A program made the position numbers and the translations under genes. From contig JAJEKV010000083.1 in assembly GCA_021234155.1 (NCBI GenBank), positions 2,394,608 through 2,458,607 on the forward strand: DNA of 64,000 bases. The letters are read 5' to 3'. The notes beneath the pieces are model-generated. The model was not told where the DNA came from. It searched no databases and was given only the letters and a program-made list of their open reading frames with translations. Below, piece after piece: positions 1-11,294 of this stretch. The DNA comes from Isoetes taiwanensis. Lineage: Eukaryota; Streptophyta; Lycopodiopsida; Isoetales; Isoetaceae. Each line of letters starts with the position of its first letter. Position 1 is the stretch's first letter.

Positions 1-575
1 AGAGATTATTATTATTATTTTATTCCTTGCATAGTTAAAAAATTCAATAGTGTGTTGCAACCGCAAAGACTTCGTGAGGTGAGTTATGTTGTCCACCAAA
101 ATCCTTGTGCAAAAAGCTTGGCACCATCAAAAAAGGAATATTTCATTTAAAGGCTTGCAATAAACTCAAACTAAAGCTAATGAATCTATCCGAGGCCTTG
201 AAAAAAAAATCCATAGAAAGCCCTAATGTATGCACTTAGTGCAACTTAAAATCAACTTGTTCTATGCAAGCTGTGGTATGCAATAGCCAGGTGCAGTTTA
301 GAACATTCTCCTTCCATCCACAAATTTCAATAATGTTGTGTAAATTTAGAACATTCTTCTTGCATTCACAATTTTACATAATGCTGTGAAAAAAATGCAC
401 ATGTTAAAACCTTAGTCCTAGTCTTGCTGATTTTCAACTACTTATTGCAGGAAACCAAGGCAAAAGATTCAGTTCCCCATTTGTTTCAGTTCGATAAGCT
501 ACAAAATGTTCAAGGATATATGAAGCACCCTTTGATTAACAATGACAAAAGATCAATACATAAAGGATAACATAC
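1..575. other. AT-rich stretch without a supported gene; short local tandem repeat
   Basis: No coding signal is convincing. An imperfect duplication of about 55 bp lies near 296-400: each copy begins with a TTTAGAACATTCT-like phrase and ends in a TAATGYTGTG-like phrase. Nothing else is recognisable. Confidence 0.4.
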
Positions 576-685
576 CTTCTTAAGACGTTCTTCATGGGTT
601 CGTGATTCATGATTTATATGAGTAAAAAACATTTGTAATTTCTTCACAGATTCCATGAACTCTTTCGCATGGCATTCAACATCAA
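576..685 (-). CDS. possible internal exon of an unrecognised gene
   Basis: On the minus strand, 110 nt lie between an acceptor-like TTTCTAG and a donor-like GTATGTTATCC. One frame is fully open (two leading bases plus 36 codons). It reads as a charged, probably helical peptide containing ECHAKEFMESVKKLQMFF and HEERLKK. The amphipathic look and matching splice sites suggest a real or recently lost exon. I could not find neighbouring exons that join in phase and do not recognise the family. It may be part of a decayed gene. Confidence 0.25.
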
Positions 686-2211
686 CTAGAAATCCATAAG
701 AAAATAATTAAAATATGGTGCATTTCAACACGGCAAAAGACAATGAAGAATACCATGATGAGATGCATGTCTGGAGAATGATTTTTTTGAAAGTTCCCCG
801 AAATGATAAGCAAGATAGCAGAGCGTAATCCATAGCAGACCCACCAAAACTTATCATCATCTGCATGCGTATTTGCCATCGAGGGGAATCACCACCTACC
901 AGTATTTGATAATATTTATAACAATTTAGCCCGTAATGACGTGAGGATTTTATTGAATATAAAAAATAAAATAGCATGACATTTGAAGACAACAAAATGC
1001 GAGGCCAAGCCTTGTTGCAATCCCTTTTTGCAAGTTAAACAAAGAAAGGTTCGGAGCAATTAGCCAAAAATCATCCTCATCTCGAGGGGTAGGCTTCAAT
1101 CTCGAGAATAAACAATGTACTTCCTTCCATGATTGTCCCTCCAACAATTAACAGTCGGTCTGAGATTCAATGAACAAAAACACTTGACGCTGATAATAGA
1201 AAGAAAAGCATTTATGGCAAATATTGGAAACAGATTCTGGCATTGAAGAGTTGATTCGATACAAGTGTACAGCTCCAATGTATGTCCATGTTGATCTCTT
1301 TTGGTTGTTTCTCATTATCAACAACGACATGTTCTGCAAACACAAAAAGCATAAGGATTAGTTTATCCAATATGAACTCCTCTGAACAATCATGCCTTCT
1401 CTAAAGGGAAGCAAGGTTACAACTTCTACGCTGAAATTCTATTAAGGGAGCTTCTAGTCTTCTAATGAAGTGGAACACACAGGCATGATCATGCATCATA
1501 TATCTTTGTTTGGAGATAATGTCTTACATCTGGCCCATGAAAACATGGTCGCAAGCATGTAAGAAGCTTGTGCTGCCACATTATACCTTGGTACCAGTCA
1601 TAAAATTAAACAATGCGTTAATAGATTTTCAATTTGTAGAATGACCCCAGTTGATCTGTCTGCGATAGGTCCTTCTATCATACTGTCCATGTAACAATCG
1701 CTTAATCTTTTGTAAAAGTTTTGTACCTGCTTAAGAACTCATTAATCAGAGACTTGTAGTTGATCATGATACAAATCTTTTCGCTAATGGTAAGCGATCT
1801 AGAGCCATATAATCCAAAGACCACCCCCTCCAAAAATAGTTGGAGGGTAAACTTACTGAAATATTCACGCACCATTTTGGAAAATTTTTCCGGCTTGAGG
1901 ATCTTCAAACCCTTGGATCCGAACAACAAAGACCAACAAAGAATGAATGCTAGGTGACTAAGGCCTAGTCCATCAAGAGCACACATGGTTGAAAGGAGTA
2001 GGCCTGGCCTTGGCACAGAACATGTGTATATTCAAGCATTTTCCTTCTCTCATTTCTCATTTCAATCTGCGAGAAAGCAAGAACAAATTGCAACCAAGTG
2101 TGTCATACGCATACATTCTCGGATGAGCAAAAACGGGATAAGGCGACAAAATTTAGGGTGTTACGGTTGTATCCTGCTCCCACCATTCCTCTATAAGAAA
2201 AAAAAAAAAGC
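686..2211. other. no supported gene; scattered minus-strand open stretches
   Basis: One open minus-strand stretch of about 43 codons at 1205-1333 follows an acceptor-like TTTGTGTTTGCAG and reads EHVVVDNEKQPKEINMDIHW. It could be another relic exon of the gene suggested at 576-685. A 104-codon minus-strand ORF at 1702-2016 has no recognisable domain. Neither is strong enough to call a gene. Confidence 0.3.
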
Positions 2212-2284
2212 CAGACTTGCCCTTGTCCCGAATGTCCATCCTCGCCCTTGTCCCGAATGCCCATTCTTGCCCATTCTTGCCCTT
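2212..2284. repeat. minisatellite-like tandem repeat
   Basis: About three degenerate copies of a roughly 20-bp unit (CGCCCTTGTCCCGAATGYCC) lie in tandem after a poly-A run. A similar CCTTGCCCTTGTCC phrase occurs alone near 6950. Confidence 0.6.
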
Positions 2285-2433
2285 TTCGAATAGAACAGAA
2301 GCATGATCCAAGCTTATTCATCAAATTCAAGCTTCTATCCGCCATGCCGGTTAACCAGTTAGACCATCCTTGATTTAGAACGCAAATGACCGCCAGCTTT
2401 CGGGTACAATCGGTTTGGGCTTGGAGTCATCAA

Positions 2434-2512
2434 CATATTCTCGAGTATATTCCAAAGATATACCGTGGATATGCCACAACCCCATACAACGAGGGTTTGC
2501 CCCCTAGGGGCA
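2434..2512 (+). repeat. dispersed repeat, copy A
   Basis: This stretch ends in CGAGGGTTTGCCCCCTAGGGGCA, whose last part is palindromic (TGCCCCCTAGGGGCA with one odd base). The same order of phrases, ATATTCC, then GGATATGCCA, then ACCC(A)CATA, then the palindrome, recurs at 7293-7372 in the same orientation. It is probably the end of an old mobile element. Confidence 0.5.
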
Positions 2513-5500
2513 AAAAAAAAAATGATCTAGACAAGAGTCCTTGCAATTCTCCCACATGTAGGTGTCGTATCATATATTGCTAGCCTCCCATTCTCAACCG
2601 GCTAATGGCTAATGATGGTCAAAGGATGGAAATCTATGGTCTAGCTTCCCATTCTCAATGGCTAATTATTGTCATAATGATGGAATCTATAGCCTAGCCT
2701 AGCTACTGATAGTTTTCTACATGATTGTAAATGCACTAGTAATGCCGCCCCAAATGCATTAGTGATTCAACTCACCCTAAATTAAACAATGTGGCATGGA
2801 AATTGACACTTTTAGTGGGCTACTACTACCTTTAGAGAAAGATTTTTGTTTCCTCCATTCAATTGCCACCCTTAATGGAATTGTTGATAAAATAGCACAG
2901 TGGGTGGTCGAATTTGACCCTCTGTTTCCATGAAAAGTAAACCAATAATTACGATATACATTAAAGGTCATTTACTTGACGTTTCTTTACTTGACCTCCA
3001 CGCCATGGAAACAAGGCTTCGTTCATTCTTCTCCACGCCCTAAGTTCAACAATTGAAGCCAAAAGGTGAGCAAAAATCAAAATGTTAGTAAGTGAACTTT
3101 TAAGGAACATGCGACATATAACTTTTACTAGCCAAGATGAAGCAGGTTGGATGCAACAGTGGATGAATCTCTAGGGTCAACACCATGCACATGCAAAACT
3201 AACAACCCATTGACACCTTAAAAAATTTTGATCGTGTTGGCCCATTTTTTCAAGTAGGGTCACATCTATATTGTATGTTGATTGACAATTCACACGATAA
3301 TGTATCTTCCGTATTAACCTTTGAATTGACGCTTTTCCTCCTCCATTTTTTTTTTGTTAGCTGGACAAATACAGATGTCCAAGATAATGCATGTTTATTT
3401 TTGTGCCAAAATATCTAAGGTGGTAACAAGTACCTTCTTTGCAGCAATGACTTCATATTTACACATGAGGTAATAATTTCTATGTGATTAGACCAAAACT
3501 CACACGTAACCGGATTCTCCCTCATGCCTATCTTCGTGATCATTGGCATGGCCAGTTGAATTCTTTTCATACTCGTGTTTGTTTATCTTGGTTGAATAAT
3601 CGGCAAAGACCCTCATGGTAATCCCCATTTCAATCAAAAGCAAGCCTGTTACATCTTCAAGCCCGACAATGGTTTGGTAAATATAATGTAAGGCAGCCAG
3701 CGGCAGAAAGTGAATGCTTTTCGCCAAGATGAAGAGTTACCGCGAAGAGATAACAACTAATCTCATTCTTCATGACCAAATAACTTATTACAAGAAGACC
3801 GAACCAACATGAGAGAGCACTAACCATAGCGGTTGTAGAAAAGACCAAAAAGAGCAATTAAAGACAAAGACGTAAAGTTGTCCAATAAATGTTGCCATTG
3901 CTTCAAATACTAAAACTACATAGATATATGGATCGCATTACAAACATAATTGTCGATTAAATATAACTTCAAAGCTGGTTATAAAAGTTATTTGTTACCT
4001 TGAACATGCCACCCATGCTCTAAAGACCTATCCGATTAGAACCATTGGAGGGATGAGGAATGGAAGCCCTACAAGAGTTGAAATGAGAGAACAACATTTC
4101 CATCTAAAACCAACAAAGTGGAAAAAATAAATGTTAGTAATACAAAAAAAAAAATTATATCTATAAACTAGGGTAGAAAAACGTGACTTGAGTTGTTATG
4201 GATTCATTTTAAAGATGGCCTCTTGCAAATTCCTAAAAAGGAGTCCAGGACTCAGAGCGTAAACTACCATAACTACTCCAAATATATGAAAATTAGGCTA
4301 AGAATGTGCATCCGCAAGGGTGAAAAACAACAAGCCCCTACAACAAAGCATCATCACTGGCTGAGACATATTCTTGCAATGGATATTTTGGCTAAGGCGT
4401 GGGAATAAATGCTCCCATCACCATAACAAAGTAAGACCTACATTGAAAATGAAATTGTCAAATTTGAAAACACAAAAATAGTACAGAAGCATGCTTATAA
4501 CCTTGGTTGATTTGAACATAACCGAAAGGATAGTTGAGAAACATAAGGGACCCTTTGGTGAGGCCATGAGAACCCATGAGAATCGCTAAAGTTTGACATA
4601 TGTTTTCAAGGGATTATGCTTTGTTAATGTAAGTCAAAAAGATGATCCAATGTGACAATGTCAAATGTGAATGCCATAAAATATCAAATGATGACCAAAG
4701 CACACAAGAAGACAATCCAATATATTTGTTTTCTTCATGGCATTTCCCCGCCAAAGGCAAAGTCAGATTTGATAATTAATTGACTTAAAAAATAGCCATA
4801 AGATGGCCTCCCGATTGAGATTTGAAATGTGTACAACCGAATCAAGGTATTGTAGGTCAGCTTTGAAGTAGAGAAATTCAGAGATCTGGTTCCTCAAGCG
4901 GATAAACTAGCTAGTCAGAACGCAGATAGCAAAGATCCCCGATTGGCAAATGGCTACATTAAGGAACTCTTGCCGCTGAGACATTAACCAATAAAGGAAA
5001 TAGCCAAGGCAAAGCCAGCTTAGTCTAGCATGTATTTTGGGATTGGCCCGGCTTATATCTCTTAGGGAGTCTCAGATTCATCATAACTCACAAAGATACT
5101 TCCTACATGTGTAACATCCGCAACCTCCAAGATACCCTAAATGGAAAACGGTTGAAGTCGATAGATCCTGAGAATTTGCGCGGAGGTAAAACTTGTGAGT
5201 CTACAATGCAATCTTCCCTCATGGCTAACGCTTATAAGTCTTTGAACATGGAGGATTTGCAAACATGCTTCTCCTTTGAGTAGAGCTAACCGCCACCTTT
5301 CAAATGTAACATGCCAAGACAATCAATGCAAGAATACTAAAAAAGCAGTTTCAAAGTCATAATCATTCAGTGAAAAATATCATAAAAAGCATATTGGAGT
5401 TAAGATTTCCACTTTCGCTTCGTTTACCTATTGTTCAATTATGCATCGTAGCATGGCCACCACCGGTACCAACAAGGTGATCATCTTGCCCGATGCCGAT

Positions 5501-5769
5501 GTTGGGTAAATGTCGATTATATGCATAAAGTACTACGATGCTGTCTTCACTTTCATGCAAGCCTTTTCGAAAGCAATGGGTGGAATCATTTCGCCTTTGC
5601 CATGCTCCACATTTTGCCTTGCAAAATGGGCAAACCCTATCTCGCTTCAAGTTGTGCACCCTCATTCAATCAAAGATTTTATACTTTAAATAGAAGAAGC
5701 TGAGGGGGCTTTAATCAACCGAAAACAAACTGGAATCATGGTTTGTCTCTCTAGTTAATCAATCCGCAA
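2513..5769. other. no supported gene
   Basis: The stretch is AT-rich with only short open frames (75 codons or fewer) that lack recognisable domains or paired splice sites. A 76-codon minus-strand frame at 5435-5665 has a CPFCKAKC motif but no partner residues to make a zinc site credible. It is probably decayed intergenic or repeat DNA. Confidence 0.4.
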
Positions 5770-6600
5770 TTATGGCCGCAGACGGGAAACAATGCAAGGT
5801 TTTCCAAGAAACAATAGCTCAGCGAAGATAAATCTTTTCTTTGTTGTAATCGAAGTGCGAGCCGTTCTTCCCGAGGTCTTAAACCAAAGTCTTACCATAA
5901 CTTCGTGAACCCAAACAACAAAAGGGTAGAGCAAAATACGTTGGGTCACGCAAGCACATTGGGACTTATCGATCCCCGAAAGGATCTGCCTTTGCATCCG
6001 TATCACACCACTTTTGTGTCTTCTTGTATCAGCTATGAACTTATTCTGCAGCGGATCTACATAGAATAGAAAGCCTTGATTCTTGGAGTCATCCAACGGG
6101 AAGTTAAATTTGATAGGGCCTTGCAAGTTGTTATCATGGATATCTATATTTCTATATCTTTGGAATGGTGGGAATTTCGGAAGTCAAATGGTTATGTGAA
6201 AGATTTACCGGACTAGCACCCCGAAAGTGTCATTCAAGACCCATGCGGTACATTTCCAATGAGTTGGTTTCTGCATGGATCTAGATAATCCAAGGTGCTA
6301 GGTAATGTTGGTATAGTGCCGCTAAGCTTGTTTGATGATATATACAAGCTAGATAGCCAGGTCAAATTGTGAATGATCTTTGGAATCGCCAACCAAAGAA
6401 TTGTTAGAAAGTACTAAAGTGGCCAGATTTGACATAAACCCTAGGTTAGTGCTGGATAATTTATTGGACTCAAGATTAAGTATGTCCAACTTTTGAAGGT
6501 TTCCCCAAAGGCCATATTCGGGACACTTGACGCTTCCATTGTGCAAAGAAAAACCCAATTCAAGCAAATAGGTAATGAGTATATTAGACAAAATAACTAA
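5770..6600 (-). pseudogene. broken leucine-rich-repeat receptor-like gene fragment
   Basis: Read on the minus strand from 6600 downward, successive frames show plant extracellular-type LRR repeats: LQKLDILNLESNKLS, LATLVLSNNSL, then LYISSNKLSGTIP and LDYLDPCRNQLIGNVP, then VNLSHNHLTSEIPTIP, then LQGPIKFNFP. The spacing is the roughly 24-residue repeat of receptor-like kinases and receptor-like proteins, which normally sit at the plasma membrane. The repeats fall in at least three frames and are interrupted by stops, for example after the NVPHGS stretch. No signal peptide, transmembrane segment or kinase domain is visible. I call it a relic of an RLP/RLK gene and cannot identify the subfamily. 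Confidence 0.75.
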
Positions 6601-7291
6601 AGCATTTGAAACTACCTAGTTGTTGCAAGTGATTCCTTGCCCGATGCTAGTTCCCACCCTTGGTCCATGTTGCGAATGCAATTTGTTTAGAATCAAAACG
6701 ACCGAAGTTCGAAAAGCATTTTGTTCTTCTTTTGTAGAAGCTCAGTATGGCCTAGCTAAGGCACGAAGCGAGAAGGAAAGAAATGCAACAAAGGGGCAAA
6801 CGTAATCACAAAAGAAATGACCGTGGCAAATGAAAGCCCTGAAGTAAATGTAGAGTCTAGTTTAGAGCCGTATGGAAGTTTTATCGCTAGATTGCTTCTC
6901 GCTACGGAGATCGTACCTATTCCACCATCGGTGGTGGAAAACCATCCTTGCCCTTGTCCTTGCCCAATGCAAAATTTCCAAAGCGGACTCTTCTTTGCTC
7001 ATACACCGCGAGAATAACGCCATCGCCGGATTCGTAGATTGCTCGAGGCAGCATCATTCTATGTGAAAGTGTATATGGATGGATGGAGTTCGATTGGGAG
7101 GAAGGTGGATCTTAGGACCTATAACGCCTAAGACAAGCTATACATTACTTGTTTGGAAGAGATCTTGAGGCATTTACAAGCCGTAGCGTTTTGAGCTACG
7201 TGATTTGAACACCATTAACGTTTCGAGAGGGCCTATCCACCAACGTAAATGACCTAGCATTTACCCCCAATATTGGGTTTTAGCTGTCATT
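6601..7291. other. no supported gene
   Basis: Overlapping short plus-strand frames at 6620-7066 have no recognisable domain. Upstream N-terminal sequence of the LRR relic may once have lain here, but no LRR motif is visible beyond about 6600. Confidence 0.35.
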
Positions 7292-7372
7292 GGCATATTC
7301 CAGGTATATATTGACATATACTTGGAATATGCCATAAACCCACATAAACGAGGGTTTGCCCCCTTAGGGGCA
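7292..7372 (+). repeat. hairpin plus dispersed repeat, copy B
   Basis: Positions 7292-7333 form an inverted repeat with 18-bp arms (GGCATATTCC...GGAATATGCC, one mismatch) around a 6-base loop. It runs directly into ACGAGGGTTTGCCCCC and a TAGGGGCA end, matching the repeat at 2434-2512. The intact hairpin suggests this copy is the better preserved end of a small element. Confidence 0.6.
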
Positions 7373-7920
7373 ACCCAAAAATGGCCGCTTTTCTAGAAAA
7401 ATCGTTGGCTCTTAAAATAACATAAGCCTCTTTGAACTATAACATAACACTAAGATAATATAAGCTACAACATTTCCTCTCTATTTTATGAACTCCCAAT
7501 GTTTCACAATCCATCAAAAACCCCTATTTTTAACAAAAACTTTTTTCCCCCCAAAAAAACTTGTAAAAACTATTTGCAAACATAATTCTTTCATTACCCT
7601 ACTACCCTTGACTACTCCATTTTTGCTCATCTCCCATTCTTCATTTTTTATTGTAAATCCTTTTATTCTATGTTTCAATATGTCTATAACTCCTTCATTA
7701 CCCCTAACATACCAAAAGAACCCCCTTCTCCTCAGCAAGTGACTTTTGTTCCCCAATTCCCTAATCCAAAAAAGAAGGATGGGGGCATCATTTTTGGTGT
7801 TATGTGCATGTTGCCAGTATAGGTTATTGAAGCTGAAAACCATATACTTCTGAGATGTCCTGCTTTGTGATGATCATGAATTGTTATTTGACATTTCTGA
7901 GATGTCCCCTCCTTGTTGTG
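7373..7920. other. no supported gene; pyrimidine-rich
   Basis: An open frame at 7488-7742 on the plus strand and its minus-strand shadow arise from C/T-rich low-complexity sequence. No domain or splice structure supports a gene. Confidence 0.4.
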
Positions 7921-8043
7921 GTTTGGTGGCTAGTCCTCTTCGGAGGTCTTATGTTTAAGTCTCTTTTGGAATATTTAGGGGATCGCCATATATTCCTATG
8001 GGATGCTGCCACATGGTGACGTAAAAAGTACTATCTATCTATT
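7921..8043 (+). mobile_element. tRNA-derived SINE, truncated copy
   Basis: The stretch starts with an A-box-like GGTGGCTAGTCCTCTTCGG followed closely by a B-box-like TATGTTTAAGTCTC. It ends GGATGCTGCC, a GTGACGT-containing phrase, and ACTATCTATCTATT. The same 3-prime end occurs in the SINEs at 61581-61710 and 62782-63023, so the three form one family. The A to B spacing is short, indicating an internal deletion. Confidence 0.7.
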
Positions 8044-8116
8044 AGCCTTACAGTCCATGCTTCCACAACTTCTCAAAGCACCATTTGTGCATGATCTGAC
8101 ATTATACATCCTTGAG

Positions 8117-8276
8117 GTACTAGATGCGCATCTTCAATTATTGAGCCATCACCAGTTACCATGACCTTTTTTTTACAAACTTGTTAATTACTGACTGTAC
8201 TAGATGCGTCTTCAATTGTTGAGCCATCACGTCTCACCATGATCTTCTTTGTACAAATTTATTGATTACTGACTGT
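8117..8276 (+). repeat. two-copy 80-bp tandem repeat
   Basis: Copies at 8117-8196 and 8197-8276 share GTACTAGATGCG, CTTCAATT, TTGAGCCATCAC, CCATGA, and a TTACTGACTGT end. They differ at several positions, so the duplication is not very recent. Confidence 0.8.
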
Positions 8277-8299
8277 AGTATCATCGTTATTGCAAAGGA

Positions 8300-8425
8300 T
8301 TTTCCTCAAAAATGAGGCAGGTTTTTTTTAATCCCATTAATAATGGTTGTACTAGCCCATTGTATGGGTCCCGTGACCTATTGTTCTTCATGAACGTTAA
8401 AAAATCTATTCTATTCTATTCTATT
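8300..8425 (+). repeat. possible retroposon 3-prime end with (TTCTA)n tail
   Basis: The stretch ends in CATGAACGTTAAAAAATC followed by four CTATT units (8406-8425). An A-rich phrase followed by a short tandem tail is how plant SINEs and LINEs often end, but no pol III boxes or reverse transcriptase are visible. Confidence 0.3.
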
Positions 8426-11047
8426 GCACTCTTGAAGGCTCCTTGAGATCGCACAACATACTAGAGGTAAGGGGACCACCCTTCTCGTAGTCGACTTAAC
8501 CCCACTAGGGATGCACGCATCCGCCCCTAAAAGGTGTCAAACTCATACTGAGCCCTCTCGTCGTGCCATCTAATTCAATTCTAAGTCATGCATAGAGATC
8601 GCATGATTCCAAACTATCACATAAAGTTATGCAAATTTTAAACAAGTGACGTTTTTATACCCCAAATTTTGCTGAACTCTCTACAATTTTGGTGGAGTCT
8701 TTGCTCGTCCTTTGACCTTGGCAAGACTTCAAAGTTCACCTTTTTCTTTATTTAGCTTATAATTGTTATCTTACCAATTTACACCCTAAAATTGAGACCA
8801 ACTCCTACTAACCCTCCCACAACTCTTCTTAGTCAAACATTGGGATTTTATCCCCAAATCTCCCTATAAGCCAGTTAGATCAACCAATCAGGGCATGCCA
8901 GTGCTTTGATCTGGTAACATATATCATTGCTCTAATATGAATGCTCCTTGAACCTATAAAATGTTGCCATTGTATAAATAAGAGAAATTTGCATCTCCAA
9001 TAACCTATGGGACAATCTATATTGCAAAAGCTTATCTACATGTTAGCACCTGGCAACAACACATAACATAGTATAACATATATAATTTAACATACCACCT
9101 CAAAGTGTAGTCCATCTATCAACATCAATATCATCATAGAACATAAGTCATTCATCATACAAGGAGGTACTACCCTAGCCCAGACTCCAAGGGTTTGACT
9201 GATGGTCAAGGCCTCCAGATATCAGCAGACAATATCATGACAATGAGCTTGACTAGTATAGAACATTTGTTAAAGTTGTTCGCTCCATCTGCCCCTCCTG
9301 TTCACATTCGGAGGAACGACTCCAGGCTCACACGCCATTCCGATGAGGCAGGAATGGGAATACATCTCGCCGATGTTGTACATGGGAACTATGGTAAACT
9401 AGAGGACCATGACCGCAACCCCATGACCTTGTCAGACTGATATTCTACACACATGCAATAGTAGACTATTAGGCCTAGTTCCTTGTGAGTCCCTAACCGA
9501 CCCAGCATGACATGGTCCCCCCTCCCCCCCTCCAGTTCCAATGTCACGCTTGTTTAACCCAATCACTATGCACATCCACAATAAGTTGGGTTCTTATGCA
9601 CAGGCAAAATCTTATGAGAATTAAGAGGAGTCTAACTAGAAGCATCTTTTATCCTACAAGCCTCTAGGTCTCTACCTCTCTTTCCCAAGCACAAGAGGTG
9701 CAAATTCATGGCAACAACCAACCGCCCACCACAACATAGTTTGAGAATCTGATATAACACCATAACATCCATCTAAACATACAAGGGTCAATATCACTCG
9801 AACACTAGCATATTTAGAACCCCTATTTGTTTCCTTACTCGAGCCATCTCCTCTTGACATCTCCATCTTCTCCAACTGCTGTTGTTTCTACTCCCTAGAT
9901 TTAGATGACCTTCCCCAAATTGATTAGGGTTTGGGCGATAAGGATTGGGGTTAGACCATATTTAGTTAGTTTCATTGGCCCAAAAGAAGGGTTCCATGTG
10001 GCACTCAAGGTACCTCCTTAACTGTAATGCTAATTAATACCCCTAAAGATTTGTAATCCCATTATATATATCTTCATATTGTAATAATGCGCAGTACGTC
10101 ACAATTCCTACCCTTTTTCTTTTCACCTTCTTCCTTTCCTTCTTTGGCATGCCTTCTTACACTTCCAAATTTAAGAACACATCCGTAAGCATTGGTAAGG
10201 GGCAAACATATGCTAGTGTGTCCGAACGTATGCTTTTAGTGAGGTTTTAGTCCGCTTAAAGCACCCTTGCTTTTGCTTATTTTTGGTACTAGTGGGTGTA
10301 ACAACTCGTCATTTTTTCCATGCCCTTCATGTCCACCTCAACATCGTTAGGAATTGATTGTGGGATTTTGGTTGGAGTTTCGCGCCACTGGTGGTATGTT
10401 GTACAGTCGAGCCTCTTAACTAATTTCAGCTCATGGCCCGTGCAAATTCTCCCTCCAATTCATCTATTCTCTCTTTGTCAAGAAATTCATGGCGCTCCCT
10501 AATGCAGATTGGGGGCAATCGTAGGATTGGATTTTCGGCCAGATGATTTCCAATGCACTAATCCAGATTTGTTGGATCTCACTGAAACTCGGGAGATATC
10601 GATTGATGATCCAGTAACCTCTGCAATTTATAAGATATTAAATGTATAGAGAAAGAGAGATGCCAGATTGAAGAATAAGATGAAAAAAGCAATAGTTGAA
10701 CAAGAAAAGCTTGTTGAACGTGAAAGCGCTTGTGCGTGTTTTCTCAATTGCCCTGTTGTACTCAAACATAGCAACAAAAACTAAGAGCGACAATGTAGGG
10801 AAACCTTATTCCCAAAGTACGACCTTGTACACCCTAGAATACCATACCATACGGTTTCAATATGGCAAAAAACCAAGAATCGCAACTTAATCCATGTATA
10901 CGCCCACAACCATTGTGAATTCCAAGTCCGATTCTTATGATTGTACTCTCTCTCAAGATATCATATTATATTTGAATCCATAATGCTTATAGAGGCAAGA
11001 TGAGCAACATAAAAAGTTATTGCCATGCTTACTAAAATGCCTTCCAT
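8426..11047. other. intergenic, no supported gene
   Basis: Short frames at 9195-9440, 9672-9875 and 10320-10502 carry no domain I recognise. Sequence near 8430-8560 (phrases such as GACTTAACCCCACTAGGG) and 9080-9440 has the mixed composition of old retroelement DNA. I see no LTR pair, primer-binding site or polymerase motif. Confidence 0.4.
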
Positions 11048-11159
11048 CTAGGAACATTTTTGGTAATTTAGTAAAAAATTAAGCCATTTGGTAAATTTCC
11101 CTCTCTCTGTATCAAACTCATTTTTCAATAATTGTACGCCATTTTTCAAGCCAGAAAGC

Positions 11160-11170
11160 TTTGGCGCCAA
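11160..11170. promoter_or_regulatory. E2F-like palindrome upstream of TIO
   Basis: The sequence TTTGGCGCCAA fits the plant E2F/DP consensus TTTSSCGC and is nearly symmetrical. It lies about 125 bp before the TIO start codon, where a promoter or 5-prime UTR would be. TIO acts in cytokinesis, so S-phase or mitotic regulation through E2F is plausible but not shown. Confidence 0.45.
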
Positions 11171-11294
11171 GAGTATTTTGAGTTCAGAAGCAAGGAACAA
11201 AGCGGAGCTCCACCTTATACTTCTGATGTTTTTATATTTCATTTGTTCAGTTATACCAAGCTCTTGATCAGCAGGTTTGTTCTAGATCTGTGGA

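Noticed and set aside
2318-2370. Minus-strand TGGTCTAACTGGTTAA resembling a tRNA A box
   Set aside because: No convincing B box or cloverleaf follows. It may be a SINE relic but cannot be supported.
5435-5665. CPFCKAKC motif as a zinc finger protein
   Set aside because: There is no second pair of zinc ligands, no start or splice support, and the frame is short.
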